A stretch of 64,000 bases of DNA from Rhodohalobacter mucosus (GTDB lineage Bacteria > Bacteroidota > Rhodothermia > Balneolales > Balneolaceae): assembly GCF_003150675.1 (NCBI RefSeq), contig NZ_QGGB01000008.1, forward strand, positions 1 through 64,000. The letters are read 5' to 3'. The position numbers and the translations under genes were made by a program. The notes beneath the pieces were generated by a model. The model made no database searches. It was not told the origin of the DNA and was given only the letters and a program-made list of their open reading frames with translations. Numbering within the stretch: the first letter of the stretch is position 1; the number at the start of each line of letters is the position of its first letter. Shown here piece after piece: positions 17,748-28,000 of this stretch.

Positions 17748-20700
17748 ATGAAACTCACCCGGCAGCAAATCGATGAAGCCCGGCAGGTTTATGACCTTTA
17801 CTGGGACAGCTATGTAAAAGGGGATGTCGATACATTTGCGGGTACGCTGGACGAAAACTTTGAAATGATCGGTACTTCTGAAAGTGAGATTTGCCACTCC
17901 AAAGAGGAAGGCATTGAATTTGTCAAGAGCCAGGTGGACGAGCTGATCGGCATAGTGGAAATGAGAAACCGCCAGATAAAGACGGCCCCCCTGGAAAATT
18001 TTGTTCTGGTAAATGAGCATTGCGACATCTATACCCTTGCAGAGGGTGACTGGTCATTCTACTCAAAAATCAGAATTTCAACCCTTCTTCGGGAAACGCC
18101 GGAAGGATGGAAAGTTGTCCAGCAGCATGGCTCTTTTCCGGATTTACGTGTCCAGGAAGGCGAAACCCTCGCGATCGACAAAATTCACCGGGAGAACCTG
18201 GAATTGCGTGATGCGGTTAAGCGGCGTACTGCAGAGCTTGAAAACAAAAAACGCGAACTGGAGATTGAAGCAGCCATGGAACGAATTCGGGTGCAATCCA
18301 TGGCCATGCAGCAACCTGACGACCTTAACAAAGTAAATCAAGAGTTACTCAACCAGCTCAACAGCCTTCAGGTGGAGGGTCTGACAGGAGTAAGTATTTG
18401 GCTGATCGACAATGATGGTATAGTTACCGCCTGGGACCTTTCAAGTCCGGGAAATATGGGAGACCCGAGCAGCGCAACAGTTCATTACGATGCTGAAAAA
18501 TATGATATCCTGGGAGAGCCCTGGAGAATAATTCAGAAATCAGACGATGATTATTTTGTTCTGGATTATCCTGTAAAAAAGCTTCAGAAAGCAATTGAAG
18601 AATGGGATAAAGTAGATCCTGCTGTGGCAACAAACTTCAGGGAAGCATTAACCACTGGGAAGTTGACCCATCAGTGGAATCCGATGGCCAGACATTCTCA
18701 CGGCCTTCTAAGCATCGATTTAGTAAATCCTCCCCCTGCGGATACCAGGGAAATTGTAACAAAAATGGCAGGGGCGTTCAGCCTGGCATACAGACGTTTT
18801 CTTGACCTGCAAAAAGCCGAAGCCCAGGCTCGGGAAGCGCAAATTGAGGCAGCTCTGGAAAGAGTAAGAAGTAGTACGATGGGCATGCAGCATAGTGAAG
18901 ACCTTTCCAATGTGGCCTCCGTGATGTTTGATCAAATGAATGGTCTGGGGGGTGAACTGTTTGCCTTCGGTATTGTACTGTGCGATAAACAGAAAGACAC
19001 GGTAGAACAGTGGCATAATCTCGGCAATGAGGGCATGATCACCCCTTTCACGGTACCAATTGATCTGGACTATATCCATCGTTACAGATATGATCAATGG
19101 AGAGCCGGGAAGGAACTGTTTTCAATAGAAATTCCGGAAGACTACATCGAGGAGCACTTTGAGTTGATGTTTGAACTGCCCTCCGTAAAGTCTGCAATGG
19201 ATGAGGTGGCTGCGCGGGGTGTTCAGGTGGAAATCCCTGATTGGGAAATAGATTACTGCGCATCCTTTACACATGGATATCTTCTCGTTTCCTCCCTAAA
19301 GGAATTTGAAGAGGATCACATCTTCCCAAAATTTGCAAAGGCTTTCGATCAAGCATACACGAGATATCTGGATCTTCAAAAAGCAGAGGTACAAACGCGG
19401 GAAGCACAAATCGAAGCCTCATTGGAGCGTGCCCGAGCCCAGAGTATGATGATGCAGCATTCAGATGAAATAAACTTTATTTCGAATGCATTTCATGAGC
19501 AACTCATTTTGCTGGGTATACCCTCAGAATTTTCCTACGTATGGCTTCCTGATGAAGAGAATCAATCTCATCAATTCTGGGCCAGCTGGTCGGAAATGAG
19601 TAAAGGGGAAATCAGACTTCAAAGCAAACAGGTCACCTATCCCCTCGACAAATCGGAACCCTACACCGCAGCATGTTTTGAAGCCTGGTCTACTCCCGAT
19701 GTAGTATTGGAAGAATTTATCCCGCCAGAGGAAATTGCCGGTTTTTTTGATGTCTGGCAGGAGCTTCTGTCAGGAGCTGAAAAACTGAAAGCTGAACATT
19801 TCCCGGAAGGGATCTATTATTCAGAAGCCTACATGCGCTATGGGTGCTTTGGAATCAATATTCGGCGAAAACTCTCCGATGAAGAAAAGAGTATTCTCAA
19901 ACGGTTTTCAAAAGAATTCGAACGCGCTTATACCCGATTTCTGGATCTGCAAAAAGCAGAAGAACAGGCACGGCTGATTCGTGAAGAACGGGATCGACTT
20001 GAAATCGCACTTAATAAATTACACGCTACTCAGGAACAGCTCATTCAACAGGAAAAATTGGCCTCCCTGGGACAGCTCACCGCCGGTATCGCCCACGAAA
20101 TCAAGAACCCGCTCAATTTTGTGAATAATTTTTCGGATGTGAGCATTGAATTGGTTGAGGAGGCGAGGGAAGAAGTGTTGGCACAGAAGCAAACTTTAAG
20201 AAAGGAGACGGACCAAAATCCCCTCTTGAGAGGGGAAAGCAGCACCGAAGGTGATGCAAGGGGTGTGTTGGAAAAAGCAAGTACCGATGGTCAAACTCAA
20301 GATCCTGAAATTGAATCAAGTTCGACGAACACACCCCTCAATCCCCTCTCGAGAGGGGAAGCTGGATCGATCCCTCAAATGGATCTCATCCTCGAAATCC
20401 TAGACGACATCGAAGGCAACCTCCGCAAAATTCACGAACACGGATCACGAGCCGACAGTATCGTCAAATCGATGCTTCAGCACTCCCGCGGCGGGGACGG
20501 TAAAATGGAACCCACTCCACTCAATCCTTTGATCAAAGAATACGTCAACCTGGCCTTCCATGGGATGCGTGCAGGCAATGATCCTATTAATGTGGATATT
20601 GATCTGGATCTGGATCTGGATGAAAATGTGGGGGAAGTTTCACTGATTGCCGAAGATTTTTCCAGAGTGATCCTGAATCTTTGTAATAATGCGTTTGATG

Positions 20701-21023
20701 CACTGAAAGAGAAGCTGACATCCCGACAACAGTCGGGACGACAGCTATCAGCTGAGTCAGGCAATGGTTATAAGCCCAAACTTACCATCCGTACTTTGGC
20801 AGAGCCTAACACAGTCACCATCTCTATCGAAGACAACGGGCCCGGTATTCCCGATGAGATCAAAGACAAAATCATGCAGCCGTTTTTTACCACAAAAAAA
20901 GGAACTCAGGGCACGGGGCTTGGACTGAGTATAACGAATGATATTGTGAAAGCACATGGGGGGATTATGAATATTGATTCACAACCCGGACAAACCATTT
21001 TCACCATCAAATTTAATAGGTAA
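17748..21023 (+). CDS. HK5: SnoaL-headed soluble histidine kinase, 3 modules
   Basis: A 1,091-residue cytoplasmic kinase. The SnoaL/NTF2-like head (about 5-130) has YDLYWDSYVKGDVDTFAGTLDENFEMIGT and ends QQHGSFPD. A coiled coil (KRRTAELENKKREL) leads to three modules starting near residues 165, 358 and 545, each opened by an ERVR/ERIR/ERAR helix and closed by an FxxAYxRFLDLQKAE helix. DHp carries His783, and the HATPase has the usual boxes. Module 1 resembles module 1 of HK1. A full repeat B (20217-20360) sits in the DHp loop and repeat F in the ATPase loop. HK6 follows after 98 bases with a closely similar head domain, so the two are likely duplicates. Confidence 0.92.
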   Translation: MKLTRQQIDEARQVYDLYWDSYVKGDVDTFAGTLDENFEMIGTSESEICHSKEEGIEFVKSQVDELIGIVEMRNRQIKTAPLENFVLVNEHCDIYTLAEGDWSFYSKIRISTLLRETPEGWKVVQQHGSFPDLRVQEGETLAIDKIHRENLELRDAVKRRTAELENKKRELEIEAAMERIRVQSMAMQQPDDLNKVNQELLNQLNSLQVEGLTGVSIWLIDNDGIVTAWDLSSPGNMGDPSSATVHYDAEKYDILGEPWRIIQKSDDDYFVLDYPVKKLQKAIEEWDKVDPAVATNFREALTTGKLTHQWNPMARHSHGLLSIDLVNPPPADTREIVTKMAGAFSLAYRRFLDLQKAEAQAREAQIEAALERVRSSTMGMQHSEDLSNVASVMFDQMNGLGGELFAFGIVLCDKQKDTVEQWHNLGNEGMITPFTVPIDLDYIHRYRYDQWRAGKELFSIEIPEDYIEEHFELMFELPSVKSAMDEVAARGVQVEIPDWEIDYCASFTHGYLLVSSLKEFEEDHIFPKFAKAFDQAYTRYLDLQKAEVQTREAQIEASLERARAQSMMMQHSDEINFISNAFHEQLILLGIPSEFSYVWLPDEENQSHQFWASWSEMSKGEIRLQSKQVTYPLDKSEPYTAACFEAWSTPDVVLEEFIPPEEIAGFFDVWQELLSGAEKLKAEHFPEGIYYSEAYMRYGCFGINIRRKLSDEEKSILKRFSKEFERAYTRFLDLQKAEEQARLIREERDRLEIALNKLHATQEQLIQQEKLASLGQLTAGIAHEIKNPLNFVNNFSDVSIELVEEAREEVLAQKQTLRKETDQNPLLRGESSTEGDARGVLEKASTDGQTQDPEIESSSTNTPLNPLSRGEAGSIPQMDLILEILDDIEGNLRKIHEHGSRADSIVKSMLQHSRGGDGKMEPTPLNPLIKEYVNLAFHGMRAGNDPINVDIDLDLDLDENVGEVSLIAEDFSRVILNLCNNAFDALKEKLTSRQQSGRQLSAESGNGYKPKLTIRTLAEPNTVTISIEDNGPGIPDEIKDKIMQPFFTTKKGTQGTGLGLSITNDIVKAHGGIMNIDSQPGQTIFTIKFNR
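20217..20360. repeat. Repeat B, full copy, inside HK5 DHp loop
   Basis: A 144-base (48-codon) copy with nested inverted arms: CCCCTCTTGAGAGGGG on the left, AGGGGTGTGTT facing AACACACCCCT inside, and CCCCTCTCGAGAGGGG on the right. It is read as NPLLRGE...ARGVLEKA...NTPLNPLSRGE. The right two-thirds is almost identical to the HK6 copy, into the adjoining kinase DNA. Confidence 0.85.
20712..20756. repeat. Repeat F plus TCCCGAC palindrome in HK5 ATPase loop
   Basis: An AAGCTGACA start and CAGCTATCAGCTGA end (repeat F) are split by TCCCGACAACAGTCGGGA, a hairpin with 7-base arms. This looks like one small palindrome inserted into another. It is read in frame as KLTSRQQSGRQLSAES. Confidence 0.65.
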
Positions 21024-21121
21024 TTCCATGATGAAAGCCCTCCTGCATATAACCTTTGAATCCCGGATTTCCGTTTTAAAGCGAAAATTCATGATCAGAT
21101 TACTAAACTAATAGTCAGCCC

Positions 21122-24100
21122 ATGAAAATCACAAATGAACTTGAAGCGGAAATCAATACCATGATGGATGACTACTGGGGTTCCTATTTCAGAGGCGATC
21201 TGGAACATTGGCAAAGTTACCTGGTGGATGATTACCGAAATATTGGCGGGACGGAAGAAGAGATTTGGAACTCAAAACAGGAGATAGTTGAATACACCCA
21301 CCGCGTTATTGATCAAATGGCGGGGTTGACCGAACTCCGAAATGTGCAAAGGCAGATCATCCCTTATGATGGGTATCTAATGGTACATGAGTTCATGGAT
21401 ATATTTATCAGGATTGAAGAGAAATGGACGTTTTACGGAAAGTTCAGGTTGTCATCTTTAATTCAGAAGATCGCAGATACATGGAAGGTACTGCATCAAC
21501 ATGGTTCCTATCCGGATTCTCACACCGAACAGGGTGAGGCATTTGCTTTCGATACACTTAGAAAGGAAAATACCCAACTTCGCGAAGCGGTTAAACGCCG
21601 AACTGTTGAGTTAGAGAATAAAAATCATGAGTTGAAGATTGAAGTAGCCCTGGAACGGGTACGCTCGGCGTCTATGGCGATGCAGGGAAGCGAGGAACTG
21701 GCTACCGTTGCCCGCACTGTTTTTGAACAGTTAAGAGCCCTTGGAATCGATGTATACCGGTCATGGATAGATATTTTTCATATGGAGGAGGGATATGTAC
21801 TAACCTGGTCAACCGATTTTGAAGGAAACTTTCAGTCAATCCCCGCAACTTTCCCCCTGGAATTCGATGAGACAATGTCCGACTTCTATAGGGATTTTAA
21901 ATCCTCTTCCAAATTCATTGAACTCGAAGCTCATGGCGATGAGGTTAAGCAGTGGTTTGACTATCTGTATTCCGTGAGTTCAGATCCCATCTTCAAAATT
22001 CCTGACATACCAAATGATTTGTACCAGGTCTGGGCAAAACATCAATACGGGACGGTCGCAACAACAAAGCTAAGCCCCATAACGGAGAACGAAAAAGTCA
22101 TTCTGAACAGATTTGCCAAGGTTTTTGAGCAAGCCTACACCCGCTTTCTTGACCTTCAAAAAGCCGAAGCCCAGGCACGTGAAGCGCAAATTGAAGCAGC
22201 CCTGGAACGGGTACGATCCAGAACCATGGCCATGCAAAAGGGTGAAGAGCTGCAGGAAGTAGCCGTTTTGTTGTATAAAGAACTCATAGCACTGGGTGTA
22301 ACCAATTTTGTGACGTGTGGCTACGTCGAGGTCAATGAAGAAATTCAGAGGCAGCACACATGGGTCACCGCTCCCGGCGGAGATACCATGGGTTTATTTC
22401 ATCTTCCATTAACGGGTGATGCCACATTTGATGAACGATATGCGGCGTGGAAAAATCAGGAGACAGTCTTTCATCAATCGATTGCCGGGCAGGTGCGAAA
22501 TGATCACCTGGAGTATGCCATCACGACCTTCAATTCCAAAGAGGCCGAAGAGATGGTACGCAGCCAGTTTCCGGACCCGACCGTATTCTATTGTTTTAAC
22601 TTTCCCCATGGATATCTGCACACTGTAGGCGGTTCTTTGTTAGACAAAGATGAAGAAGAGTTACTGGCCAGATTTACCAAGGTTTTTGCGCAGACATACA
22701 CGCGCTTTCTGGACCTCCAAAAAGCCGAAGAACAGGCACGCGAAGCCAACATAGAGATGTCTCTTGAGAAGATACGTTCGCGCACCATGGGGATGCAGAA
22801 AAGTGAGGAACTGCCCGAAGCAGCCAATCTGATGTTTCTTGAAATACAGAACTTAGGTATCAACGCATGGAGCTGTGGATACTGTATTCTTGAAGAAGAC
22901 CGAAGGTCAAGTATGTGCATCACAAGCAGTGAAGGAACCATTCAGAAACCTTTCTTACTCCCTCATATCGGTGAGGAGTCTTTTGAAGAGTGGGATGACT
23001 TTGTTCATAGTGAAGAAATCTTTTTTATTCAGGAACTGAAAGGTGATGCTATTCAAAGTCACTATGACTTCATGTTATCTCTTCCCCAATTGAAACCAAT
23101 TTATCAGGAATTGAAGGGTGCCGGTCTGTCATTACCTACCTATCAGATCAACCATCTTTGCAAATTCAGTCACGGATTCCTGCTCTTCATCACTCATGAA
23201 CCGGTGCCTGAGGCTCATGATATCTTTAAGCGGTTTACGGCTGTATTCAATCAGACTTATACCCGTTTTCTCGATCTGGAGAAGTCGGAGCAGCGAGCGC
23301 GGGAAGCAGAAGTAGAGTTAGCCCTTGAACGGATACGATCTCAGGTAACCGCCATGCAGAAATCATCCGACCTTTTCGATATCGTGGTGAATATGAGGAA
23401 GGAGTTTATATCGCTGGGTCATAAGGCAGATTACTTCTGGCACATGAACTGGATGCCGGATTCTTATGAGATGTCCATGACCTCTGAGGATGGGAATCGT
23501 ATCGGAATGGTGATTCGTATACCCAAATTCGTTCACGATTCTATACCCGGCCTTGCAGATTGGGAAAAAGGCACTGATCCTGTTTACGTGATGCCACTGA
23601 ATGCGGATGATGCCTGGAGCTATATTGAAAACATGAATACCCATGGCCGGTACGAGCAGGCAGACCCGAATGCACCTGAAGAAAAGGATATCCAGGAGAT
23701 CGGCGGACTTACCTTTATCCTGGCACGTACGTCACATGGAGAGATCGGATACAGCCTTCCCGGAGAAGTGCCGGACCCTCCAGAGGACGCACTGGACACG
23801 CTGAAACGCTTTGCCGGTGTATTTGATCTGGCCTATCAGCGATTTGAGGATCTTCAGGAAGCCGAACAGCAGGCCCGGCTCGTTCTGGAAGAACGGGATC
23901 GCCTTGAGGCTGCCCTGAATGAGCTGCATGCCACCCAGGATCAGCTCGTCCAGCAGGAAAAACTCGCCTCCCTGGGTCAGCTTACGGCCGGCATCGCCCA
24001 CGAAATCAAGAACCCGCTCAATTTTGTGAATAATTTTTCGGATGTGAGCATTGAATTGGTTGAGGAGGCGAGAGATGAAGTGAAAAGGCAAAAGCATGCC

Positions 24101-25072
24101 CTGAGCAATGTCGAAGGGGCTAAAGTGAAAAAGGAGGCGAAAAAAACTCCCCTCTCGAGAGGGGACGGCGACCCGTCGTTAGACGGAAGCGCCAGGGGTG
24201 TGTTGGAAAAAGCAAGTGCCGGTGGTCAAACTCAAGATCCTGAAATTGAATCAAGTTCGACGAACACACCCCTCAATCCCCTCTCGAGAGGGGAAGCTGG
24301 ATCGATCCCTCAAATGGATCTCATCCTCGAAATCCTCGACGACATCGAAGCCAACCTGCGCAAAATCCACGAACATGGCTCCCGCGCCGACTCCATCGTC
24401 AAATCGATGCTGCAACACTCCCGCGGCGGGGACGGTAAACCGGAACCGACCGATCTGAATGCCCTCGTTAAAGAGTACGTCAACCTGGCTTTCCACGGCA
24501 TGCGCGCCGGAGCCGAACCGATCGATGTTGAAATCGAGATGGATCTGGATGACAGCATCGGGGAGGTCCCATTGGTGGCCGAAGACTTTAGCAGGGTGAT
24601 TTTGAATCTTTGTAATAATGGGTTTGATGCCTTGCGAGAGGGCCAAAAAAATCCCCTCTTGAGAGGGGAAGGCGACGGCGGAGCCGGAGCTAGGGGTGTG
24701 TCTGATGAGGCTGTGGATCGCGACCTACCTCAATATTCTGAGACAAATCCAGGATCGTCCAACACACCCCTCAATCCCCTCTCAAGAGGGGACGGAAACG
24801 CCAACCCAAAACTCACCATCCGAACCCGAAAATCCGATAACTCCGTCTCCATCGCCATCGAAGACAATGGTCCCGGCATCCCTGAGGAGATTAAAGACAA
24901 GATCCTCCAACCCTTCTTTACCACTAAGAAAGGGACTGCAGGTACCGGGCTGGGCCTGTCCATTACCAACGATATTATCAAAGCCCATGGCGGCAGATTA
25001 GAGATCGAAAGTGTTCCCCGGGAAAAAACTATCTTCATAATCCATTTAGAGAAACGGGGACAAGATGGATAA
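21122..25072 (+). CDS. HK6: SnoaL-headed soluble histidine kinase, 4 modules
   Basis: A 1,316-residue cytoplasmic kinase. A SnoaL-like head (about 5-130, with MDDYWGSYFRGDLEHWQSYL) is followed by coiled coil and four modules starting near residues 171, 350, 539 and 725, then DHp with His960 and HATPase. Module 3 (SLPTYQINHLCKFSHGFLLF) matches module 10 of HK7, and module 4 (FWHMNWMPDSY, HGEIGYSLPGEVP) matches module 2 of HK7, so modules have been exchanged and reordered. The N-box reads CNNGFDA rather than CNNAFDA. It carries two full copies of repeat B, one in each kinase loop. Its stop overlaps the start of HK7 by 8 bases, which suggests translational coupling. Confidence 0.92.
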   Translation: MKITNELEAEINTMMDDYWGSYFRGDLEHWQSYLVDDYRNIGGTEEEIWNSKQEIVEYTHRVIDQMAGLTELRNVQRQIIPYDGYLMVHEFMDIFIRIEEKWTFYGKFRLSSLIQKIADTWKVLHQHGSYPDSHTEQGEAFAFDTLRKENTQLREAVKRRTVELENKNHELKIEVALERVRSASMAMQGSEELATVARTVFEQLRALGIDVYRSWIDIFHMEEGYVLTWSTDFEGNFQSIPATFPLEFDETMSDFYRDFKSSSKFIELEAHGDEVKQWFDYLYSVSSDPIFKIPDIPNDLYQVWAKHQYGTVATTKLSPITENEKVILNRFAKVFEQAYTRFLDLQKAEAQAREAQIEAALERVRSRTMAMQKGEELQEVAVLLYKELIALGVTNFVTCGYVEVNEEIQRQHTWVTAPGGDTMGLFHLPLTGDATFDERYAAWKNQETVFHQSIAGQVRNDHLEYAITTFNSKEAEEMVRSQFPDPTVFYCFNFPHGYLHTVGGSLLDKDEEELLARFTKVFAQTYTRFLDLQKAEEQAREANIEMSLEKIRSRTMGMQKSEELPEAANLMFLEIQNLGINAWSCGYCILEEDRRSSMCITSSEGTIQKPFLLPHIGEESFEEWDDFVHSEEIFFIQELKGDAIQSHYDFMLSLPQLKPIYQELKGAGLSLPTYQINHLCKFSHGFLLFITHEPVPEAHDIFKRFTAVFNQTYTRFLDLEKSEQRAREAEVELALERIRSQVTAMQKSSDLFDIVVNMRKEFISLGHKADYFWHMNWMPDSYEMSMTSEDGNRIGMVIRIPKFVHDSIPGLADWEKGTDPVYVMPLNADDAWSYIENMNTHGRYEQADPNAPEEKDIQEIGGLTFILARTSHGEIGYSLPGEVPDPPEDALDTLKRFAGVFDLAYQRFEDLQEAEQQARLVLEERDRLEAALNELHATQDQLVQQEKLASLGQLTAGIAHEIKNPLNFVNNFSDVSIELVEEARDEVKRQKHALSNVEGAKVKKEAKKTPLSRGDGDPSLDGSARGVLEKASAGGQTQDPEIESSSTNTPLNPLSRGEAGSIPQMDLILEILDDIEANLRKIHEHGSRADSIVKSMLQHSRGGDGKPEPTDLNALVKEYVNLAFHGMRAGAEPIDVEIEMDLDDSIGEVPLVAEDFSRVILNLCNNGFDALREGQKNPLLRGEGDGGAGARGVSDEAVDRDLPQYSETNPGSSNTPLNPLSRGDGNANPKLTIRTRKSDNSVSIAIEDNGPGIPEEIKDKILQPFFTTKKGTAGTGLGLSITNDIIKAHGGRLEIESVPREKTIFIIHLEKRGQDG
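24098..24294. repeat. Repeats G-like and B inside HK6 DHp loop
   Basis: First a GCCCTGAGCAATGTCGAAGG unit (24098-24120, same type as the core of repeat G), then a full repeat B (24146-24294). Its left part matches the HK1 copy (GACCCGTCGTTAGACGG) and its right part matches the HK5 copy, so it looks like a mosaic of the two. Confidence 0.8.
24650..24792. repeat. Repeat B, full copy, inside HK6 ATPase loop
   Basis: A 143-base copy with both CCCCTCTTGAGAGGGG-type ends and the AGGGGTGTGT/ACACACCCCT inner arms, placed after the N-box. It has the same orientation and reading frame as the DHp-loop copies (NPLLRGE...NTPLNPLSRGD) but sits at a different site. Its interior resembles the HK7 copy. Confidence 0.85.
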
Positions 25073-28000
25073 GAAGAAGAAAAAAAACCTGGAAGAGTCG
25101 TTCGAACGCATCATCAATGTGGGATTGTGTGTCGTTCCCTATGAAGACTTATCCGAGATTGTTGTCCCTGAAGTGATGTTATTTGGCACCACCATCGATG
25201 AAAAGATTTACTCATGGGACGATCTGGACGCAATGGTCAAGTCGCAATACGTTCAGATGGGCGACATGGAGCCATCAATCGATCGAAAAAGGCTGCATAC
25301 ACGTATTTCAGAAGATGAAAAACATGCCTCTATCATCGAAGAGGTAACCCTTACCATGGCCTCTCCCGACGAAGTCAACTCCATACTGATACGCTGCAGC
25401 TGCATTATGGAATATATGGACAACCGATGGAAAATGACTCATTGGCATGCTTCATCACCGGTTGAAACCGAAAACGATCACTGGCATCAGGAAGAGTGGA
25501 AACGGGAAAAAGAAAAGCTGCAGGCACTTGTTGATCAGCAAACCGCCGATCTTCAGGGCAAGAACCGGGAACTGGAAATTGAAGCCTCCATCGAACGGGT
25601 GCGTGCAGTGGCAATGAGCATGGATAAACCGGAAGATATGCTGAAGGTTTGCCGGGTTATTTCAGACCAGCTCCAGCAATTTGGTGTGGAGCACATCCGA
25701 AACGTTCAAACAGTGATTATAAACGAGGAAAATGGCACCTATCACAACTACCAGTATTTCACACCTTACGATCAGGAGATCGTAGAAATATCGAAATGCG
25801 ACGAAACCCCGGTGGTCCTTGAAATGATTAACCGGATGCTGGAATCCCCTGATGCCTTTTTTACAACGACTTTAAAAGGTGATGATCTGGAAACTTTTCG
25901 ATCATACCGTAAACAGGAGAACCAGTTCCCTGATCCTCTTATGGACAAAACCGAATCCGCTGACGGCCATTTTTTCTCCATCGGTCCGGGAGGCCTGGGA
26001 ATAACCCTCTACCGGACCCTGAATGATGATGGGCTGAAGATTTTCAAACGATTCCACAACGTCTTTTCACTCGCCTATCGCAGATTCCGGGACATTGAGC
26101 TGGCGGAAGCCCAGGCTCGTGAAGCGCAAATCGAGCTCTCCCTCGAGCGGATCCGGGCTCAGGTTACCGCCATGCAGGAATCTTCCGACCTGCTCGATAT
26201 CGTGGTCACCATGCGCACCGAATTTGTAAATCTTGGCCATGAAGCGCACTACTTCTGGCATATGCGCTGGCTGCCGGACACCTATCAGAAAGCGATGACC
26301 TCGGGCGACGGATCCCGGATCGGAATGGTGATGACCCTCCCCCGTCACATTCATGGCGACATTGAGCCCGTTGCCGATTGGGAAAAAAGTGATGAGCCAA
26401 TCTACGTACTGTCCATGGATACCGACCTGGCCGTAGATTACGTAGACAAAATGATCTCACTGGGCGATTTTGAACAGGTGGATCCCCAGGCACCAACGCT
26501 TGATGACATTCGGCAGATTGGCGGATTAACATTCGTCATGGCGCGCACCACTCATGGAGAGATCGGGTACAGCCTGCCCGGTGTGGTTCCCAATCCGCCC
26601 CGGGATGCGGTCGATACACTGGTCCGTTTTGCGGGTGTTTTTGACCTGGCCTACAAACGATTTGAGGATTTAAAAAAAGCTGAAGCTCAGGCTCGCGAAA
26701 CACAGATTGAACTGGCTCTGGAACGGGTTCGCGCCCGGACCATGGCCATGCAGAAATCTGAAGAACTTGCGGATGTGGCTTCCGTCTTGTTTGAACAGCT
26801 CAGGGAACTGGGCGGAAATCTCTGGGGTACCGGTTTTGGCTTGTGTGAGGAGAAAGCTGAAGAGGATGAGTTCTGGTTTGCCAACAAAAATGGTGTGTTC
26901 CCGGCGGTTTCTATCCCAAATACCGAGGATCCTGCACATAAAAAGATGTTCGATGGATGGAAAAAAGGATTGGAGTTTCTCTCTTTAGAAGGAGATGGGA
27001 ATGACCTCAAAAAACATTATAAGTACATGATGTCCCTTCCGGAGGTCGAACCGTTTTTCCAGAAAATCCTGGATGAGGGTCTCTCCTTTCCCGAGTGGCA
27101 ACAGTGGAATGCGGCCTACTTTTCTCACGGTTACCTGTTAATTATCACCCTGGATCCCTACCCTGAACCGGATATTTTAAAGAGATTTGCCAGGGTATTT
27201 GATCAAACCTACACACGGTTTCTCGACCTCCAAAAAGCTGAAAAACAGGCACGGGAATCTCAGATTCAGCTTGCACTTGAAAGGGTCCGTGCCCGAACGA
27301 TGGCGATGCATAATAGTTCCGAACTGGGAGAAGTTGCTTCGGTTCTATTTGAACAGATCGGCTCGCTAACCTCTGCACCCGATCGATTCAACATTGGTAT
27401 TATCAATGAAGAAAAGGAATACGTTGAATTATGGATCACCGATCAAAAAGGTCATCAGATTGCGACAAAGTTTGTAGCACATCCAAAGGATTCTCCGGAG
27501 ATTGAAGAACTATTTCGGGTGTGGAAAAGCGATGCGACGGTCAGCGTCATGGACATTCACGGAGAAAGACTGGAAAACTACATTCGCTATATGGGCGGTA
27601 AATTGGGCATTCCATTTCGAAAAGACAGCGTAAAGGAACATCGATACATCACCAGTATCTCTTTTTCCCACGGATTGATCGGAATCACGACGCATCAGGA
27701 ACCGGACTCAGAATCCATACAGATACTTAAACGCTTTGGAAAGGTTTTCCAGCAAACCTACACCCGATTTCTCGATCTTCAGAAAGCAGAACATCAGGCA
27801 CGAGAGTCCGAAATCCAGCTGGCACTGGAACGGGTTCGTTCCAAAAGCATGGCCATGCATAAAAGTGAGGAGCTGGCCGATCTCTCCATGGAGCTGGTAA
27901 AGCAGGTGCAGGCTCTGGGAATCGAAACCTGGTTTTGCGCATTCAATATTTATGATGATCATCCGGATGGATCCCTCGAATGGGGCAGCAATGGGCAGGG

